Source of the DNA: Salinibacterium sp. SWN248
GTDB lineage: Bacteria; Actinomycetota; Actinomycetes; Actinomycetales; Microbacteriaceae
NCBI RefSeq assembly: GCF_015864575.1
Contig: NZ_JADYWW010000001.1
Location: 62,001-126,000, forward strand
Length of the DNA: 64,000 nucleotides
Direction: 5' to 3'
Position numbers and translations under genes: made by a program. The notes under the pieces are model-generated. The model worked only from the letters and a program-made list of their open reading frames with translations. It searched no databases and was not told the origin of the DNA. Of this stretch, positions 35,546 through 45,007 are shown piece after piece (the first letter of the stretch is position 1; every line of letters starts with the position of its first letter).

Positions 35546-36384
35546 AGCGACTCGCCCTGACAGATATTTCGCTCAAAGTATGGGCCGTGATCGTCTTCGC
35601 GTTCCTCTTTGCGCCCATCGCCGTCATCATCATCTACTCGTTCAACGAGGGCCGCCTTTTGGTCTCGTGGGATCAGTTCGGTTTCGGTTCGTTCGCGGCG
35701 ATCGTCACAAAACCAGCGATTACGGATGCCGTGCTGGTGTCGATCCAGACCGGTTTCATTGCGGCGCTCATTGCGACCGCTCTCGGAACAATGGCGGGCG
35801 TTGCACTGGCTCGTCGGGCCGGCAAGTGGGCACCCGCGTTCCTGATTCTGCTCGTGCTTGTCACCGTCACCCCTGAAATCGTGGATGCCGTTTCACTCTT
35901 GCCGTGGATGGTCTTCCTCGGTCAGGATGTCGGCCTCAGCATGTTCGATAACGGAATCGTGCGACTCGTCGTTGGTCACTCCCTGTTCGCCACCGCTGTT
36001 GTTGCCTACATTGTGCGCTCGCGCCTCGTCGGAATCGACGAGAGCTTGGAGGAGGCCGCTGCCGACCTTTACGCTCCCCCGTTCAAGCGCTTCACGCAGA
36101 TCACTCTCCCGCTCGTGATGCCGGCTGTACTCGCCGGTGGCCTTCTCTCGTTCACCCTCAGCCTCGACAACACGATCGTTTCTGCCTTCGTGCAGGTATC
36201 GGGTTCAACCCCGTGGCCCGTCTACGTGCTGAGCGCTGTGCGCACCGGGCTCCGCCCCGAGATCGCCGCCGTCTCCACGATCATGCTGCTGCTCACGCTC
36301 GCGGCACTCGGTCTCGTCGCCTACGTCTTGCGTCGCGCTGGCGACTCGGCCACCGACATCGCCAAGACTGTGGGTGGCGGCTAG
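35542..36384 (+). CDS. potC: Polyamine-type ABC transporter permease 2
   Basis: 280 residues, six membrane helices, EAA loop EEAAADLYAPPFKRFTQITLPLVMP, PotC family. The YSFNEG element after helix 1 is typical of the group. Translationally coupled to potB. Confidence 0.92.
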   Translation: MKRLALTDISLKVWAVIVFAFLFAPIAVIIIYSFNEGRLLVSWDQFGFGSFAAIVTKPAITDAVLVSIQTGFIAALIATALGTMAGVALARRAGKWAPAFLILLVLVTVTPEIVDAVSLLPWMVFLGQDVGLSMFDNGIVRLVVGHSLFATAVVAYIVRSRLVGIDESLEEAAADLYAPPFKRFTQITLPLVMPAVLAGGLLSFTLSLDNTIVSAFVQVSGSTPWPVYVLSAVRTGLRPEIAAVSTIMLLLTLAALGLVAYVLRRAGDSATDIAKTVGGG

Positions 36385-36439
36385 GTCGCTCCCCCGCTCC
36401 TGACCGCAGCAGTTCGAACGAACCAGAAGGTGCACGACC

Positions 36440-38101
36440 ATGACGTTTGCTGACCTCGTTTTTACCGGTGGCCCCGTCTTCACGGCTACCGGCGATGAAC
36501 CGTGCCGCGGAAGCGTGGCCGTGCGCGACGGCCGCATCATCGCTGTCAGCAGCGTCGACGCCGACATCCAGCCCTTCATCGGTCCCGCTACCGAGGTTGT
36601 TGACCTTGATGGCAAGCTCCTTATTCCCGGATTTCAGGATGCTCACGTGCACGCCGTGTGGGGTGGGCTCGACCTCATCCGCTGTGATCTCTCCGGGGAC
36701 TCAACACGCGATGAGTATGTAGCGCGGCTGAAGAACTATGCCGCGGCGAACCCTGAGCTCGAGTGGATTTTGGGCGGTGGCTGGAACATGTCGGCCTTCC
36801 CCGGTGGCACGCCAACGGCATCCGATCTTGATCTGGCTGTTGCCGACCGCCCCGCGTTCATTCCGAACCGCGACGGCCACGGTGCCTGGGTGAACTCGCG
36901 CGCGCTGGAGATTGCCGGCATCACCGCCGAGACGCCCGACCCCGCCGATGGCCGCATCGAGCGCGACGCCGACGGCAATCCCACCGGCACGCTGCACGAG
37001 GGCGCGATGTCGCTCGTGAACACGCTGCTGCCCGAAACGTCGCCCGAAGATTACAGTCGCGCGCTTCTGATCGGGCAAGAGTATTTGCACTCCCTGGGCA
37101 TCACCGCGTGGCAAGACGCCATCTTGGGCGGCTATGGGGATGCCGGCGATGCCACTCCCGCGTACATGGCGGCGGCCGAGTCTGGTGAGCTGACCGCGCG
37201 CGTGGTCGGTGCCCTCTGGTGGGATCGCACGCGTGGGCCCGAACAGATTCCCGAGCTTGTGATGCGCCGGGACAAGAACGCCACCGGTCGCTTCGCCGCG
37301 ACGAGTGTGAAGATCATGCAAGACGGCGTCGCCGAGAACTTCACCGCCGCGATGCTCGAGCCCTACCTCGATGGTTGCGGCCACCACACCGACAACTCCG
37401 GCATCTCGTTTGTGGATGCCGCCCAGCTCATCTCGAACGTCACTGAACTCGACGCCCTCGGCTTCCAAGTGCACTTCCACGCCATCGGCGACCGCGCCGT
37501 GCGCGAGTGCCTCGACGCGGTTGAGGCAGCGCGAGCGATCAACGGCCCCAACGACAACCGTCACCACATTGCGCACCTTCAGGTCGTGCATCCGGATGAC
37601 ATTCACCGCTTCGCTGAGATAGGCGTGACCGCCAACCTGCAGTCGTACTGGGCCGCGCTCGAGCCGCAGATGGTCGACCTGACACTGCCATTCTTGGGCG
37701 ACCCGCGCAGTTCCTGGCAGTACCCGTGGGCCGACCTGCACCGCGCCGGAACGCACTTGGCGTCCGGCAGCGACTGGTCGGTGTCGAGCCCTGACCCGAT
37801 GGCGGCCATCCATGTTGCCGTTAATCGCAGGGCAGCTCCCGGCCACGAAGAGGGCGACTACGACGCGTTCTTGCCCGAGCAGAGCATTGATCTGCTCACC
37901 GCGATGACCGCCTACACCGCCGGTTCAGCGTTCACCAACCATCTCGATGCGACGGGCACGATCGCGGTCGGCAAGCTTGCCGACCTGGTCGTTCTCGATC
38001 GCAACCCCTTCGCGGGTGCCACGGCCGACATCGGCCGCACCCGCACCGAGCAGACGTTCGTCGAAGGCGAGCGCGTGTACCGCGCGCCCGCCCAACCATA
38101 A
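36440..38101 (+). CDS. YtcJ-type amidohydrolase
   Basis: 553 residues of the amidohydrolase 3 family. Metal and active-site segments: FQDAHVHAVWGGLD (HxH), VKIMQDGVAENF, HFHAIGDRAV, HHIAHLQVVH and ASGSDWSVSSPDP. It would hydrolyse a C-N bond of an amide, imide or formamide; the substrate is unknown. Position inside the polyamine-transport operon suggests an imported nitrogen compound (inference). Confidence 0.88.
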   Translation: MTFADLVFTGGPVFTATGDEPCRGSVAVRDGRIIAVSSVDADIQPFIGPATEVVDLDGKLLIPGFQDAHVHAVWGGLDLIRCDLSGDSTRDEYVARLKNYAAANPELEWILGGGWNMSAFPGGTPTASDLDLAVADRPAFIPNRDGHGAWVNSRALEIAGITAETPDPADGRIERDADGNPTGTLHEGAMSLVNTLLPETSPEDYSRALLIGQEYLHSLGITAWQDAILGGYGDAGDATPAYMAAAESGELTARVVGALWWDRTRGPEQIPELVMRRDKNATGRFAATSVKIMQDGVAENFTAAMLEPYLDGCGHHTDNSGISFVDAAQLISNVTELDALGFQVHFHAIGDRAVRECLDAVEAARAINGPNDNRHHIAHLQVVHPDDIHRFAEIGVTANLQSYWAALEPQMVDLTLPFLGDPRSSWQYPWADLHRAGTHLASGSDWSVSSPDPMAAIHVAVNRRAAPGHEEGDYDAFLPEQSIDLLTAMTAYTAGSAFTNHLDATGTIAVGKLADLVVLDRNPFAGATADIGRTRTEQTFVEGERVYRAPAQP

Positions 38102-38135
38102 AGCTCGCCGCCACGGCGAGAGAGGAAAGTGCCCC

Positions 38136-39563
38136 ATGGGCAAGATAGTGTTCGAAAGAAATGTGCCAGCGGCATCCGTGATCAGCCACTCCCTTGAGGG
38201 TTCGATGCACAAGCCGTTCTGGATTGACGATGTGAAGGATGCCCGCACCTTCCCCGCGCTGGCTGGCGATGTAACCGCCGACCTCGCCATTGTGGGAGGA
38301 GGATATCTCGGCCTCTGGACCGCGGTGCTCGCCAAGCAACGCAACCCCGATGCGCGCGTCGTGCTGCTCGAAGCCCGCGAACTCGGCTGGGCAGCGTCGG
38401 GCCGCAACGGCGGTTTCTGCGAAGCGAGCCTCACCCACGGCGAAGAGAATGGTCTGAGCCGCTGGCCGAAAGAGTACGAACAGCTCGATCGCCTGGGCCT
38501 GCAGAACCTCGATGAGATCGAGGCGACCGTGAACTCGTTGAAGCTTGATGTCGACTTTGAGCGCACGGGCTCGCTCGACCTTGCGATCGAAGAGCACGAG
38601 ATCGAGTGGCTGAAAGAGGCAGAGACCAACGACGACACTGTCTTTCTCGACGAGGCTGCCATTCGGGCCCAGGTCAACTCGCCCACCTACCTCGCCGGCG
38701 TCTGGAACAAGCGCATCAACGCGCTTGTCCATCCCGCGAAGCTGGTTCGTGAACTGGCTCGAGTCGCGAGCGAACTCGGTGTCGAGATTTTTGAGAACTC
38801 ACCGGTTCGTGAGGTCGAGACATCCGGTGGCCCAACGGATGCCGCAGTCGTGCACACCAAGAAGGGTCGCGTTCACGCGGCCAGGGTTGCGCTCGCGACT
38901 AACGCTTTTCCGTCGTTGCTGAAGCGTGCGCGCCTGCACACGGTTCCCGTCTATGACTATGTGCTCATGACGGAACCCTTGAGCCCCGAGCAACTCGCGT
39001 CGATCGGCTGGTCGAACCGTCAGGGTCTTGCCGACATGGCGAACCAGTTCCACTACTACCGCCTCAGCGCTGACAACCGCATTCTGTTCGGCGGCTATGA
39101 CGCGGTTTACCATTACGGCCGCAAGGTTCGCGATGAGTATGAGAACCGTCCGGAGAGCTTCGAGCGCCTCGCAAGTCATTTCTTCACGACGTTCCCGCAG
39201 TTGGAGGGCCTCAAGTTCAGCCACCGCTGGGCAGGCGCCATCGATGCGTCGACTCAGTTCAGCGCGTTCTTCGGCCTCGCTCGCAATGGGCGTGTGGCGT
39301 ACTCGGCTGGCTTCACGGGGCTCGGTGTCGGGGCGACTCGCTTCGCCGCGCAGGTGATGCTCGACAAGCTCGACGGCCTCACGACGGAGCGCACCGAGCT
39401 GGAGATGGTGAAGAAGATGCCGCTTCCGTTCCCACCCGAGCCGATTGCCTCCGTGGGCATTCAGGCCACGCGCTGGTCGCTCAATCGTGCCGACCACAAC
39501 CAGGGTCGCCGCAACGTGATTCTCAAAACATTGGATGCGCTGGGGCTCGGTTTCGACTCCTAG
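38136..39563 (+). CDS. FAD-dependent amine oxidoreductase (DAO/PuuB type)
   Basis: 475 residues. The FAD Rossmann motif IVGGGYLGLWTA is near residue 50 and GWAASGRNGGFC near 85; the C-terminal region has SAGFTGLGVG. This is the DAO family, close to gamma-glutamylputrescine oxidoreductase (PuuB) and similar enzymes that oxidise amines imported by PotABCD-like systems. ATG 38136 follows GAGGAAAG; ATG 38205 is a shorter alternative. A weak GC-rich hairpin (39599-39605 / 39621-39627) follows. Confidence 0.87.
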   Translation: MGKIVFERNVPAASVISHSLEGSMHKPFWIDDVKDARTFPALAGDVTADLAIVGGGYLGLWTAVLAKQRNPDARVVLLEARELGWAASGRNGGFCEASLTHGEENGLSRWPKEYEQLDRLGLQNLDEIEATVNSLKLDVDFERTGSLDLAIEEHEIEWLKEAETNDDTVFLDEAAIRAQVNSPTYLAGVWNKRINALVHPAKLVRELARVASELGVEIFENSPVREVETSGGPTDAAVVHTKKGRVHAARVALATNAFPSLLKRARLHTVPVYDYVLMTEPLSPEQLASIGWSNRQGLADMANQFHYYRLSADNRILFGGYDAVYHYGRKVRDEYENRPESFERLASHFFTTFPQLEGLKFSHRWAGAIDASTQFSAFFGLARNGRVAYSAGFTGLGVGATRFAAQVMLDKLDGLTTERTELEMVKKMPLPFPPEPIASVGIQATRWSLNRADHNQGRRNVILKTLDALGLGFDS

Positions 39564-39642
39564 CCAGGCGTTCGTGCGGCCGGTGCTTTCGCGGCTCCGG
39601 TCGCGCAACAACCCGCGCCCCGCGACCGCACCTGTCAGTCAC

Positions 39643-39681
39643 CTGTAATAACTTGCACACTTATGTGCAAGTTATTACAGT
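39643..39681. promoter_or_regulatory. 17-bp perfect inverted repeat over the TetR promoter
   Basis: Arms 39643-39659 and 39664-39680 are exact complements (CTGTAATAACTTGCACA) with a 4-base centre. The right arm runs into TACAGT (39676-39681), which lies 6 bases before the TetR start codon. A textbook autoregulatory TetR operator on a leaderless promoter. Confidence 0.85.
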
Positions 39682-39687
39682 GGCGGA

Positions 39688-40413
39688 ATGACCACTTCCG
39701 CTCCCCGTCGCCCGCGACAGGACGCAGTCGATAACCGCGCCGGCATTCTCAGTGCCGCCACCGCCGCTATTGCCCACGATCCCCAGGCGTCGATCAACAC
39801 CATCGCCCGCAGCGCCGGGCTCTCTCGCCGCGCTCTCTACGGCCACTTCGCCGACCGCAACGCACTTCTCGCCGAGATCATCGATGCTGGCGCCAAACGT
39901 TTCAACCGCATCGCCCTCGACGTCACCGACGCCAACGCCCAAGTCGCGCTTGCCCGCCTCACCTCACTGCTGTGGCAACAGGCCGCCCACGTGCAGGTTG
40001 CCGCCTCCATCGCCCTCGATGACGCTCACCTCGAAGCCACCGGAAAAGCACTCGCACCGCTACGGCATGCCGTTGCCGCCATCCTTCAGCGCGGCCAGAA
40101 TGACGGCACACTGCGCACCGATGTGGATGTCACCACCCTCGCCCGCCTTGTCGAAGAAGCAGCGCGCGCCGCCATCACTCGCGTCGATGCGTCTCTGCCC
40201 GAAGCTCGTTCCCTCGCCGTGCGCACGACGCTCAGCATGGCTGGCCTCTCATGGCGCGAGACGGTAGCGCTGCTCGAGGCGCATCCCGATATTCTCGGCG
40301 CTCCGGCCGCTGATGGCGCTGCCCCCGCCGACACCGCTCCGGCTGCTGGCGATGCTGCGACGGCTGGCGATGCTGCGACCGGCGATACTCCCGCGGCTGG
40401 GGCCAAACGCTGA
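39688..40413 (+). CDS. TetR-family regulator with low-complexity tail
   Basis: 241 residues. Helix-turn-helix at about 20-60 (STIARS-like: INTIARSAGLSRRALYGHFADRN). The ligand domain ends near 200 and is followed by an Ala/Gly/Asp/Thr-rich tail built of GDAAT repeats. Leaderless start after TACAGT. Its stop overlaps the next start by one base, tying it to the ABC-like and YhgE/Pip genes. Confidence 0.9.
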   Translation: MTTSAPRRPRQDAVDNRAGILSAATAAIAHDPQASINTIARSAGLSRRALYGHFADRNALLAEIIDAGAKRFNRIALDVTDANAQVALARLTSLLWQQAAHVQVAASIALDDAHLEATGKALAPLRHAVAAILQRGQNDGTLRTDVDVTTLARLVEEAARAAITRVDASLPEARSLAVRTTLSMAGLSWRETVALLEAHPDILGAPAADGAAPADTAPAAGDAATAGDAATGDTPAAGAKR

Positions 40414-41120
40414 TGCGCGTCGAGCTGAGCGGAGTGACGAAGGGTCACGACGCCGAAGACTTGCCTGCGACATCCACCACCTTTGACAGCGGCACAGTCA
40501 CGCTGGCTGTTGCCGAGACCGAACAGCGCCCGACCGTGCTCGGCCTTATTGCCTCTGGTCGCATGCGGCCAGACTCGGGCACCGTCACGATCGATGGTCG
40601 AGCGGATGCCCGTGCACTCCGCCGGAGCGTTGCTCTCGTTGATGCGCCCGGTGTTTCTGACCCGGATGCCGGAGTGCCGCTCGTCGGTGTCGTCGCCGAA
40701 GAGCTCATGTTCGCTGGCCGTCGCGCTGACCCGCTCTCGGCCCGACGCTGGCTCGACGCGGCGGGCTTTCGTTCCCTTGCCTCGACCGCGATAGCCGACA
40801 TTGAGCCGATCACGAGACTGCGGGTGCTGTGCGAGCTGGCCGTTCTGCGGCCCCACGTCGAAGCCCTCGTCGTGACCGCACCTGACCGCCACGGCGGTCA
40901 ACCCCTCGACTGGTGGGCCCTCTTGGGCGAGTTTGCCGATCGCGGCCTCGCCGTTCTCGCGGTCGCCGGTCGTGCCTCCGAATGGGCCATTACCCACGCC
41001 GATGTGATCGAGCGTGCCGAATCTGCCGAAGCATCTCTGCGCAACAGCCTGGGAGCTTTCGACGAACGTAGCGCTGCCTGGGCCCAAAGTGGCGGCGGCG
41101 TAGGAGTAGACAACGTATGA
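40413..41120 (+). CDS. Degenerate ABC ATPase-like protein lacking Walker motifs
   Basis: 235 residues. The order of elements follows an ABC nucleotide-binding domain (VELSGVTKGH start, LIASGRMRPDSGTVTIDGR, the later EPITRLRVLCELAVLRPHVEALVVTAP and an H-loop-like end). Yet there is no Walker A (AETEQRPT replaces GxxGxGKST), no LSGGQ and no Walker B DE. It is thus unlikely to hydrolyse ATP. It overlaps TetR by one base and the YhgE/Pip gene by four, so it is probably a structural or regulatory partner of that membrane protein. Confidence 0.7.
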   Translation: MRVELSGVTKGHDAEDLPATSTTFDSGTVTLAVAETEQRPTVLGLIASGRMRPDSGTVTIDGRADARALRRSVALVDAPGVSDPDAGVPLVGVVAEELMFAGRRADPLSARRWLDAAGFRSLASTAIADIEPITRLRVLCELAVLRPHVEALVVTAPDRHGGQPLDWWALLGEFADRGLAVLAVAGRASEWAITHADVIERAESAEASLRNSLGAFDERSAAWAQSGGGVGVDNV

Positions 41121-42976
41121 AGGTTCCCGCAATGATCGCCGCTGAACTGCGGCGACTCACTTCGTCACGCATGGCGATGCTCGCCTTGCTCGCGCTCATG
41201 GCCGTGCCCGTGCTCTATGGCGGCGTGTACCTCTGGGCCAACCAAGACCCCTACGGCAGCTTTGCCGAAGTGCCGGTCGGGTTGGTCGTCAACGACGATG
41301 GCGTGCCCGCAGACGGCGATGACGAGGCTGTGAACTACGGCCAGCAAGTCGCCGACGATCTGCTCGAGGGCAATGACTTCGAATGGCACGTGCTTTCCCC
41401 CGGCGACGCTGAGACGGCGCTGGCCGACGGCGATGTCGACTTCACGGTGACTATTCCGCACGATTTCTCGGATGCCCTCACCTCCATCGCAGACACCGAT
41501 CCCCATCAGGCTGAGATCGACCTCGAAACCAACGATGCCAACAACTACTTGGCGTCCACGATCGGCAAACAGGCCGTCGAACAGATCCGGCGGTCGGTAG
41601 CGGAACTCGTGGGAGAAGAAGCGGCCGGCACTCTGCTGACGGCGATCTCTGACATCCGGTCGGAGCTGTCGGATGCCGCCGATGGCGCGTCCCAACTTCT
41701 CGACGGCTCGCACGACGCCGTCTCTGGTGCTGGTGAGCTCTCGGATGGCGCGAGCACTCTGACTTCGGGACTGACCGAGCTCAGCACCGCCACCGACACC
41801 CTCGCGAGCGGAGCCGACCAGGTCGCCGCCGGAGCAGCCCAGGTCGCCGCCGGCAACACCGAGCTTGCCGGGTACGCCGATCGTGCAGGCACGGCGGCCC
41901 AAGGCATCGCAGATGCCCTCCCCACCGCTCGCGCCGACCTCGTGACCGCGCTTACCGAGCAGGGGCTCGACGCGACTGAGATTGATGACGTGCTCACGGC
42001 ACTCGACCCGCTCAGTGATCGCATCGCGGAGGGCAATGGCACCGTGCAGTCCGCGGTGTCTCAGGTCGATGAACTTGCCGCCGGCGCGAACACGCTCGCG
42101 GGTAGCGCAGCTCAGCTCGCCTCGGGGGCACAGCAGATTGCCACAGCGACCGGCTCCGCAACATCCGGAGCATCAACACTCAGCGATGGAGTGAGCACCC
42201 TCAAAGACGGCCTCGGCACTCTCGCCGACGGCACCGCCGAACTGCGCGACGGCCTCGCGAGCGGCGTCGAGGAACTGCCCAACTCGAGCGAAGCACTGCG
42301 TGCCCTTCAGGCCGAAACGATTGCTGACCCGGTCGCGGTTGAGACCAGCGCCGTGACGACCGCCGGCAACTATGGTGCCGGCCTTGCCCCATTCTTCACG
42401 GCTCTGGCGGGCTGGATCGGCATCTACGCCCTCTTCCTCATTGTGAAGCCCGTCTCCAAACGGGCCGTGACCGCTCTGCGATCACCGATTCGCGTGACCC
42501 TGGCCGGCTGGCTCACGCCCGCCATGCTCGGTGCCCTTCAAATGGTGGCGCTGTTTGGCGTGCTTGCTATCGCTCTCGGCTTCAACTTCACGCATCCCGT
42601 CGGCACCCTCGGGGTGATGATCACCGCGAGCTTCACCTACGCGGCCATCATTCTGGCCCTCAACATCTGGTTCGGCTCCGTCGGTCAATTCTTGGGGCTC
42701 GTACTCATGGTGCTGCAACTCGTGACCGCGGGTGGCACCTTCCCGTGGCAGACCCTGCCCGCTCCTCTTGCCGCACTGCACCACGTTCTGCCGATGGGCT
42801 ACGTCGTGGATGCCATGCGTCAATTCATGTACGGCGGCGACATCGCCCGAGTCGGCACCGACGCCCTCGTGCTCGGCGCCTGGCTCGGTGGCGCGCTCAT
42901 CCTTTCTGCCATCGGAGTGACACGCATGACCCACCGCCGCACCCTGCGCGATCTGCAGCCCAGTCTCATAGGCTGA
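41117..42976 (+). CDS. YhgE/Pip-family ABC-2-type membrane protein
   Basis: 619 residues. One N-terminal membrane helix (about 15-37), a long extracytoplasmic region with Ala/Ser/Gly-rich heptad-like repeats (DGASQLLDGSH..., LASGADQVAAGAAQVAAG), then five or so C-terminal helices of the ABC-2 permease type. The family includes the phage infection protein Pip and type VII secretion-like export components; its exact role is unsettled. Co-translated with the degenerate ATPase-like protein. Confidence 0.9.
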   Translation: MKVPAMIAAELRRLTSSRMAMLALLALMAVPVLYGGVYLWANQDPYGSFAEVPVGLVVNDDGVPADGDDEAVNYGQQVADDLLEGNDFEWHVLSPGDAETALADGDVDFTVTIPHDFSDALTSIADTDPHQAEIDLETNDANNYLASTIGKQAVEQIRRSVAELVGEEAAGTLLTAISDIRSELSDAADGASQLLDGSHDAVSGAGELSDGASTLTSGLTELSTATDTLASGADQVAAGAAQVAAGNTELAGYADRAGTAAQGIADALPTARADLVTALTEQGLDATEIDDVLTALDPLSDRIAEGNGTVQSAVSQVDELAAGANTLAGSAAQLASGAQQIATATGSATSGASTLSDGVSTLKDGLGTLADGTAELRDGLASGVEELPNSSEALRALQAETIADPVAVETSAVTTAGNYGAGLAPFFTALAGWIGIYALFLIVKPVSKRAVTALRSPIRVTLAGWLTPAMLGALQMVALFGVLAIALGFNFTHPVGTLGVMITASFTYAAIILALNIWFGSVGQFLGLVLMVLQLVTAGGTFPWQTLPAPLAALHHVLPMGYVVDAMRQFMYGGDIARVGTDALVLGAWLGGALILSAIGVTRMTHRRTLRDLQPSLIG

Positions 42977-42980
42977 GCCC

Positions 42981-43337
42981 ATGACCGAACCCGCAGCACT
43001 CCTCAGCCCCGGCACGCCCCTCGCGGCGAGCGCCGTGCCCGTCGCCCACGAAGCCCTTGACGCAGACGAGGTGGTGGAGGGCACTCCCACCGCGGGTTAC
43101 GCCGTGCTCGACACCCTCGGCGACAGTGAGATCGGCATCTGGGAAATGACGGTAGGCACCGCAACAGACACCGAGGTCGATGAGGTCTTTGTGGTCATTA
43201 GCGGGCGCGCCAGCATCCACTTCGCTGCGGATGATCGCACCGTCGTTGTCGGCCCCGGCGATGTTGTGCGGCTCACCGACGGCATGCAGACCACCTGGAC
43301 GATCACCGAAACGCTGCGCAAGATCTACATCAGCTAG
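42981..43337 (+). CDS. Cupin-domain protein
   Basis: 118 residues, one RmlC-like cupin (cupin_3): GIWEMTVGTATDTEVDEVFVVISGRASI and VGPGDVVRLTDGMQTTWTI. Function undetermined. It follows the YhgE/Pip stop by 4 bases and may be part of that operon. Confidence 0.8.
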   Translation: MTEPAALLSPGTPLAASAVPVAHEALDADEVVEGTPTAGYAVLDTLGDSEIGIWEMTVGTATDTEVDEVFVVISGRASIHFAADDRTVVVGPGDVVRLTDGMQTTWTITETLRKIYIS

Positions 43338-43382
43338 CTCGCGCGCGCCGCCAAGCACGGCTGCGTCGCGTACCGTAGGAGC

Positions 43383-43751
43383 ATGATCACACGCCGGGAA
43401 GTTGCACTCCGCCTCGACATTCCTTTGGAGATGGCGAGACGGCATGACCTCCCGAATCGCATGTCGGATGCCGAGTTCGAAGAGCTACAAGCCAACCCAC
43501 CAGCGTGGCTGGTTCAGTCGCTCGCCAACCGCACCGGCAAGCGCCCCGTCTGGATGCAGCTCACCTGCACGGTCTGCGGCTTCACGGAGGCAGCCCGCCC
43601 CAAGAAGTGGTGGCCAGCATTCACGTACCTGACGTGCGATTGGCATGACGCAGATGAGCTGCCCGCTCCCGCTGAGGGCGTGTTCCGCTCCGAGGTCGAC
43701 GGCATTGGCAGTCGCTTCGTCGGCATCGTCGACGAAGCCGTTAAGTCCTGA
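43383..43751 (+). CDS. Hypothetical protein with CxxC
   Basis: 122 residues. Basic N-terminal part (MITRREVALRLDIPLEMARRH), then QLTCTVCGF and a third Cys in TYLTCDWHD, a possible small zinc site. Not recognised. TACCGT (43371-43376) lies 6 bases before the ATG, though AGGAG is also present, so initiation may be leaderless or SD-led. Confidence 0.65.
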   Translation: MITRREVALRLDIPLEMARRHDLPNRMSDAEFEELQANPPAWLVQSLANRTGKRPVWMQLTCTVCGFTEAARPKKWWPAFTYLTCDWHDADELPAPAEGVFRSEVDGIGSRFVGIVDEAVKS

Positions 43752-43786
43752 GCTGACTCCCCGGCGGCGTTCGCGCGGGCACTGAA

Positions 43787-44974
43787 CTACTTCGTCGGTA
43801 GTGGTTTCGCTGCGCCGGCGAGCACGAGTGCCACCACAATCGGCACTCCGATCGCGAGCAAAGCGCCCCTGATTCCGACGGCGTCACCGAGGAAGCCCAG
43901 TAGTGGTGGTCCGGCAAGGAATGCCACGTAGCCGATAGTGGCAACGACAGACACTCTGGCCGCAGCGTGTTTGGGGTCGTCGGCTGCTGCCGACATCCCC
44001 ATCGGGAAGGCGAGCGCGGCCCCGACCCCCCAGAGGGCGACCCCGATCAGGGCGAGCCAGAGGGTGGGCGCGAGCACGAAGATGGTGAGACCGATAGCGG
44101 CGGCGGCCATGCTGCCCCGCAGCACCGGAACGCGACCGAAGGCATCGATCGCCCGGCCGCCGAAGAAACGCATGGCCGTCATCGCGAGCACAAAGGTAGC
44201 GAACATGAAGGCACCGTTCGCTTCGGTGACCTCGAGTCCGTCGACGGCGGCCTTGGCGATCCAGTCGTTTCCGGCACCCTCCGTGAGGGTCGCGCCAAGC
44301 ACGACTACTCCGATCAGCAGGGTACGGCGGTCGGTCCAGGCGCTGCGCACTTTCGGCGAAGCAACGTCGTTCTCGGGCTGAGCTGGCTCCGGGATGCGCG
44401 GCGCAAAGTAGCGCGGCAGCCATTGCGTCGCCACCGCTACGACTACGGCGATGACAAAGAGATGCGCCGGCAGTCCCACGCCGAGGTTGGCGAGGCCCGC
44501 GCCGATGATGGCGCCGAGGAATGCTCCCCCGCTGAAAGCGGCGTGCAACTGCGGCATGATGGTGCGCCCCAGCCTGTGTTCAACGTCGGCGCCCTCGATA
44601 TTGATGGCGACGTCCCAGAGCCCAATTCCGATGCCAAAAACGAAGAGAGAGATTGCGGTGCCGACGGTGGTCTCAGCAGAAAGCGAGAGCGCAATGCCTG
44701 CCCCGGCGAGGGCGGCAAACAATCCCCCGGCGCGCACCGTGTTGGCGGCGCCGATCCGCTCGGTGATGTAGCCCGCCGTCGGGAGGGCGACAAGAGAACC
44801 CACCGCGAGGCACAGCAGCAGTCCGCCCATCTGGCCCGGCGTGAGGCCCAGCGTCTCGGTGACGGCCGGAATACGGGCCGCCCAGCTGGCAAACACCAAC
44901 CCGTTAATTCCAAAGACGACGAAGGTCGCAATCGTGGCAGCGCGAAGGCGAGCCGGAGTGGCAGGAGCGGTCAT
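43787..44974 (-). CDS. MFS transporter (YbjJ-like)
   Basis: 395 residues, twelve hydrophobic segments. Motifs: NGLVFASWAARIPAV at helix 1, TAGYITERIGAANTVRAGG, and GLWDVAINIEGADVEH in the middle, as in YbjJ-type carriers. Substrate unknown. Convergent with the preceding gene. Confidence 0.87.
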   Translation of the reverse strand: MTAPATPARLRAATIATFVVFGINGLVFASWAARIPAVTETLGLTPGQMGGLLLCLAVGSLVALPTAGYITERIGAANTVRAGGLFAALAGAGIALSLSAETTVGTAISLFVFGIGIGLWDVAINIEGADVEHRLGRTIMPQLHAAFSGGAFLGAIIGAGLANLGVGLPAHLFVIAVVVAVATQWLPRYFAPRIPEPAQPENDVASPKVRSAWTDRRTLLIGVVVLGATLTEGAGNDWIAKAAVDGLEVTEANGAFMFATFVLAMTAMRFFGGRAIDAFGRVPVLRGSMAAAAIGLTIFVLAPTLWLALIGVALWGVGAALAFPMGMSAAADDPKHAAARVSVVATIGYVAFLAGPPLLGFLGDAVGIRGALLAIGVPIVVALVLAGAAKPLPTK

Positions 44975-45007
44975 GGGCCAATTCTCTCAGCAACCCTCCT
45001 CCGCGAA

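Noticed and set aside
36701-37846. 381-residue antisense frame across the amidohydrolase
   Set aside because: Shadow; the plus-strand gene has all metal-site motifs.
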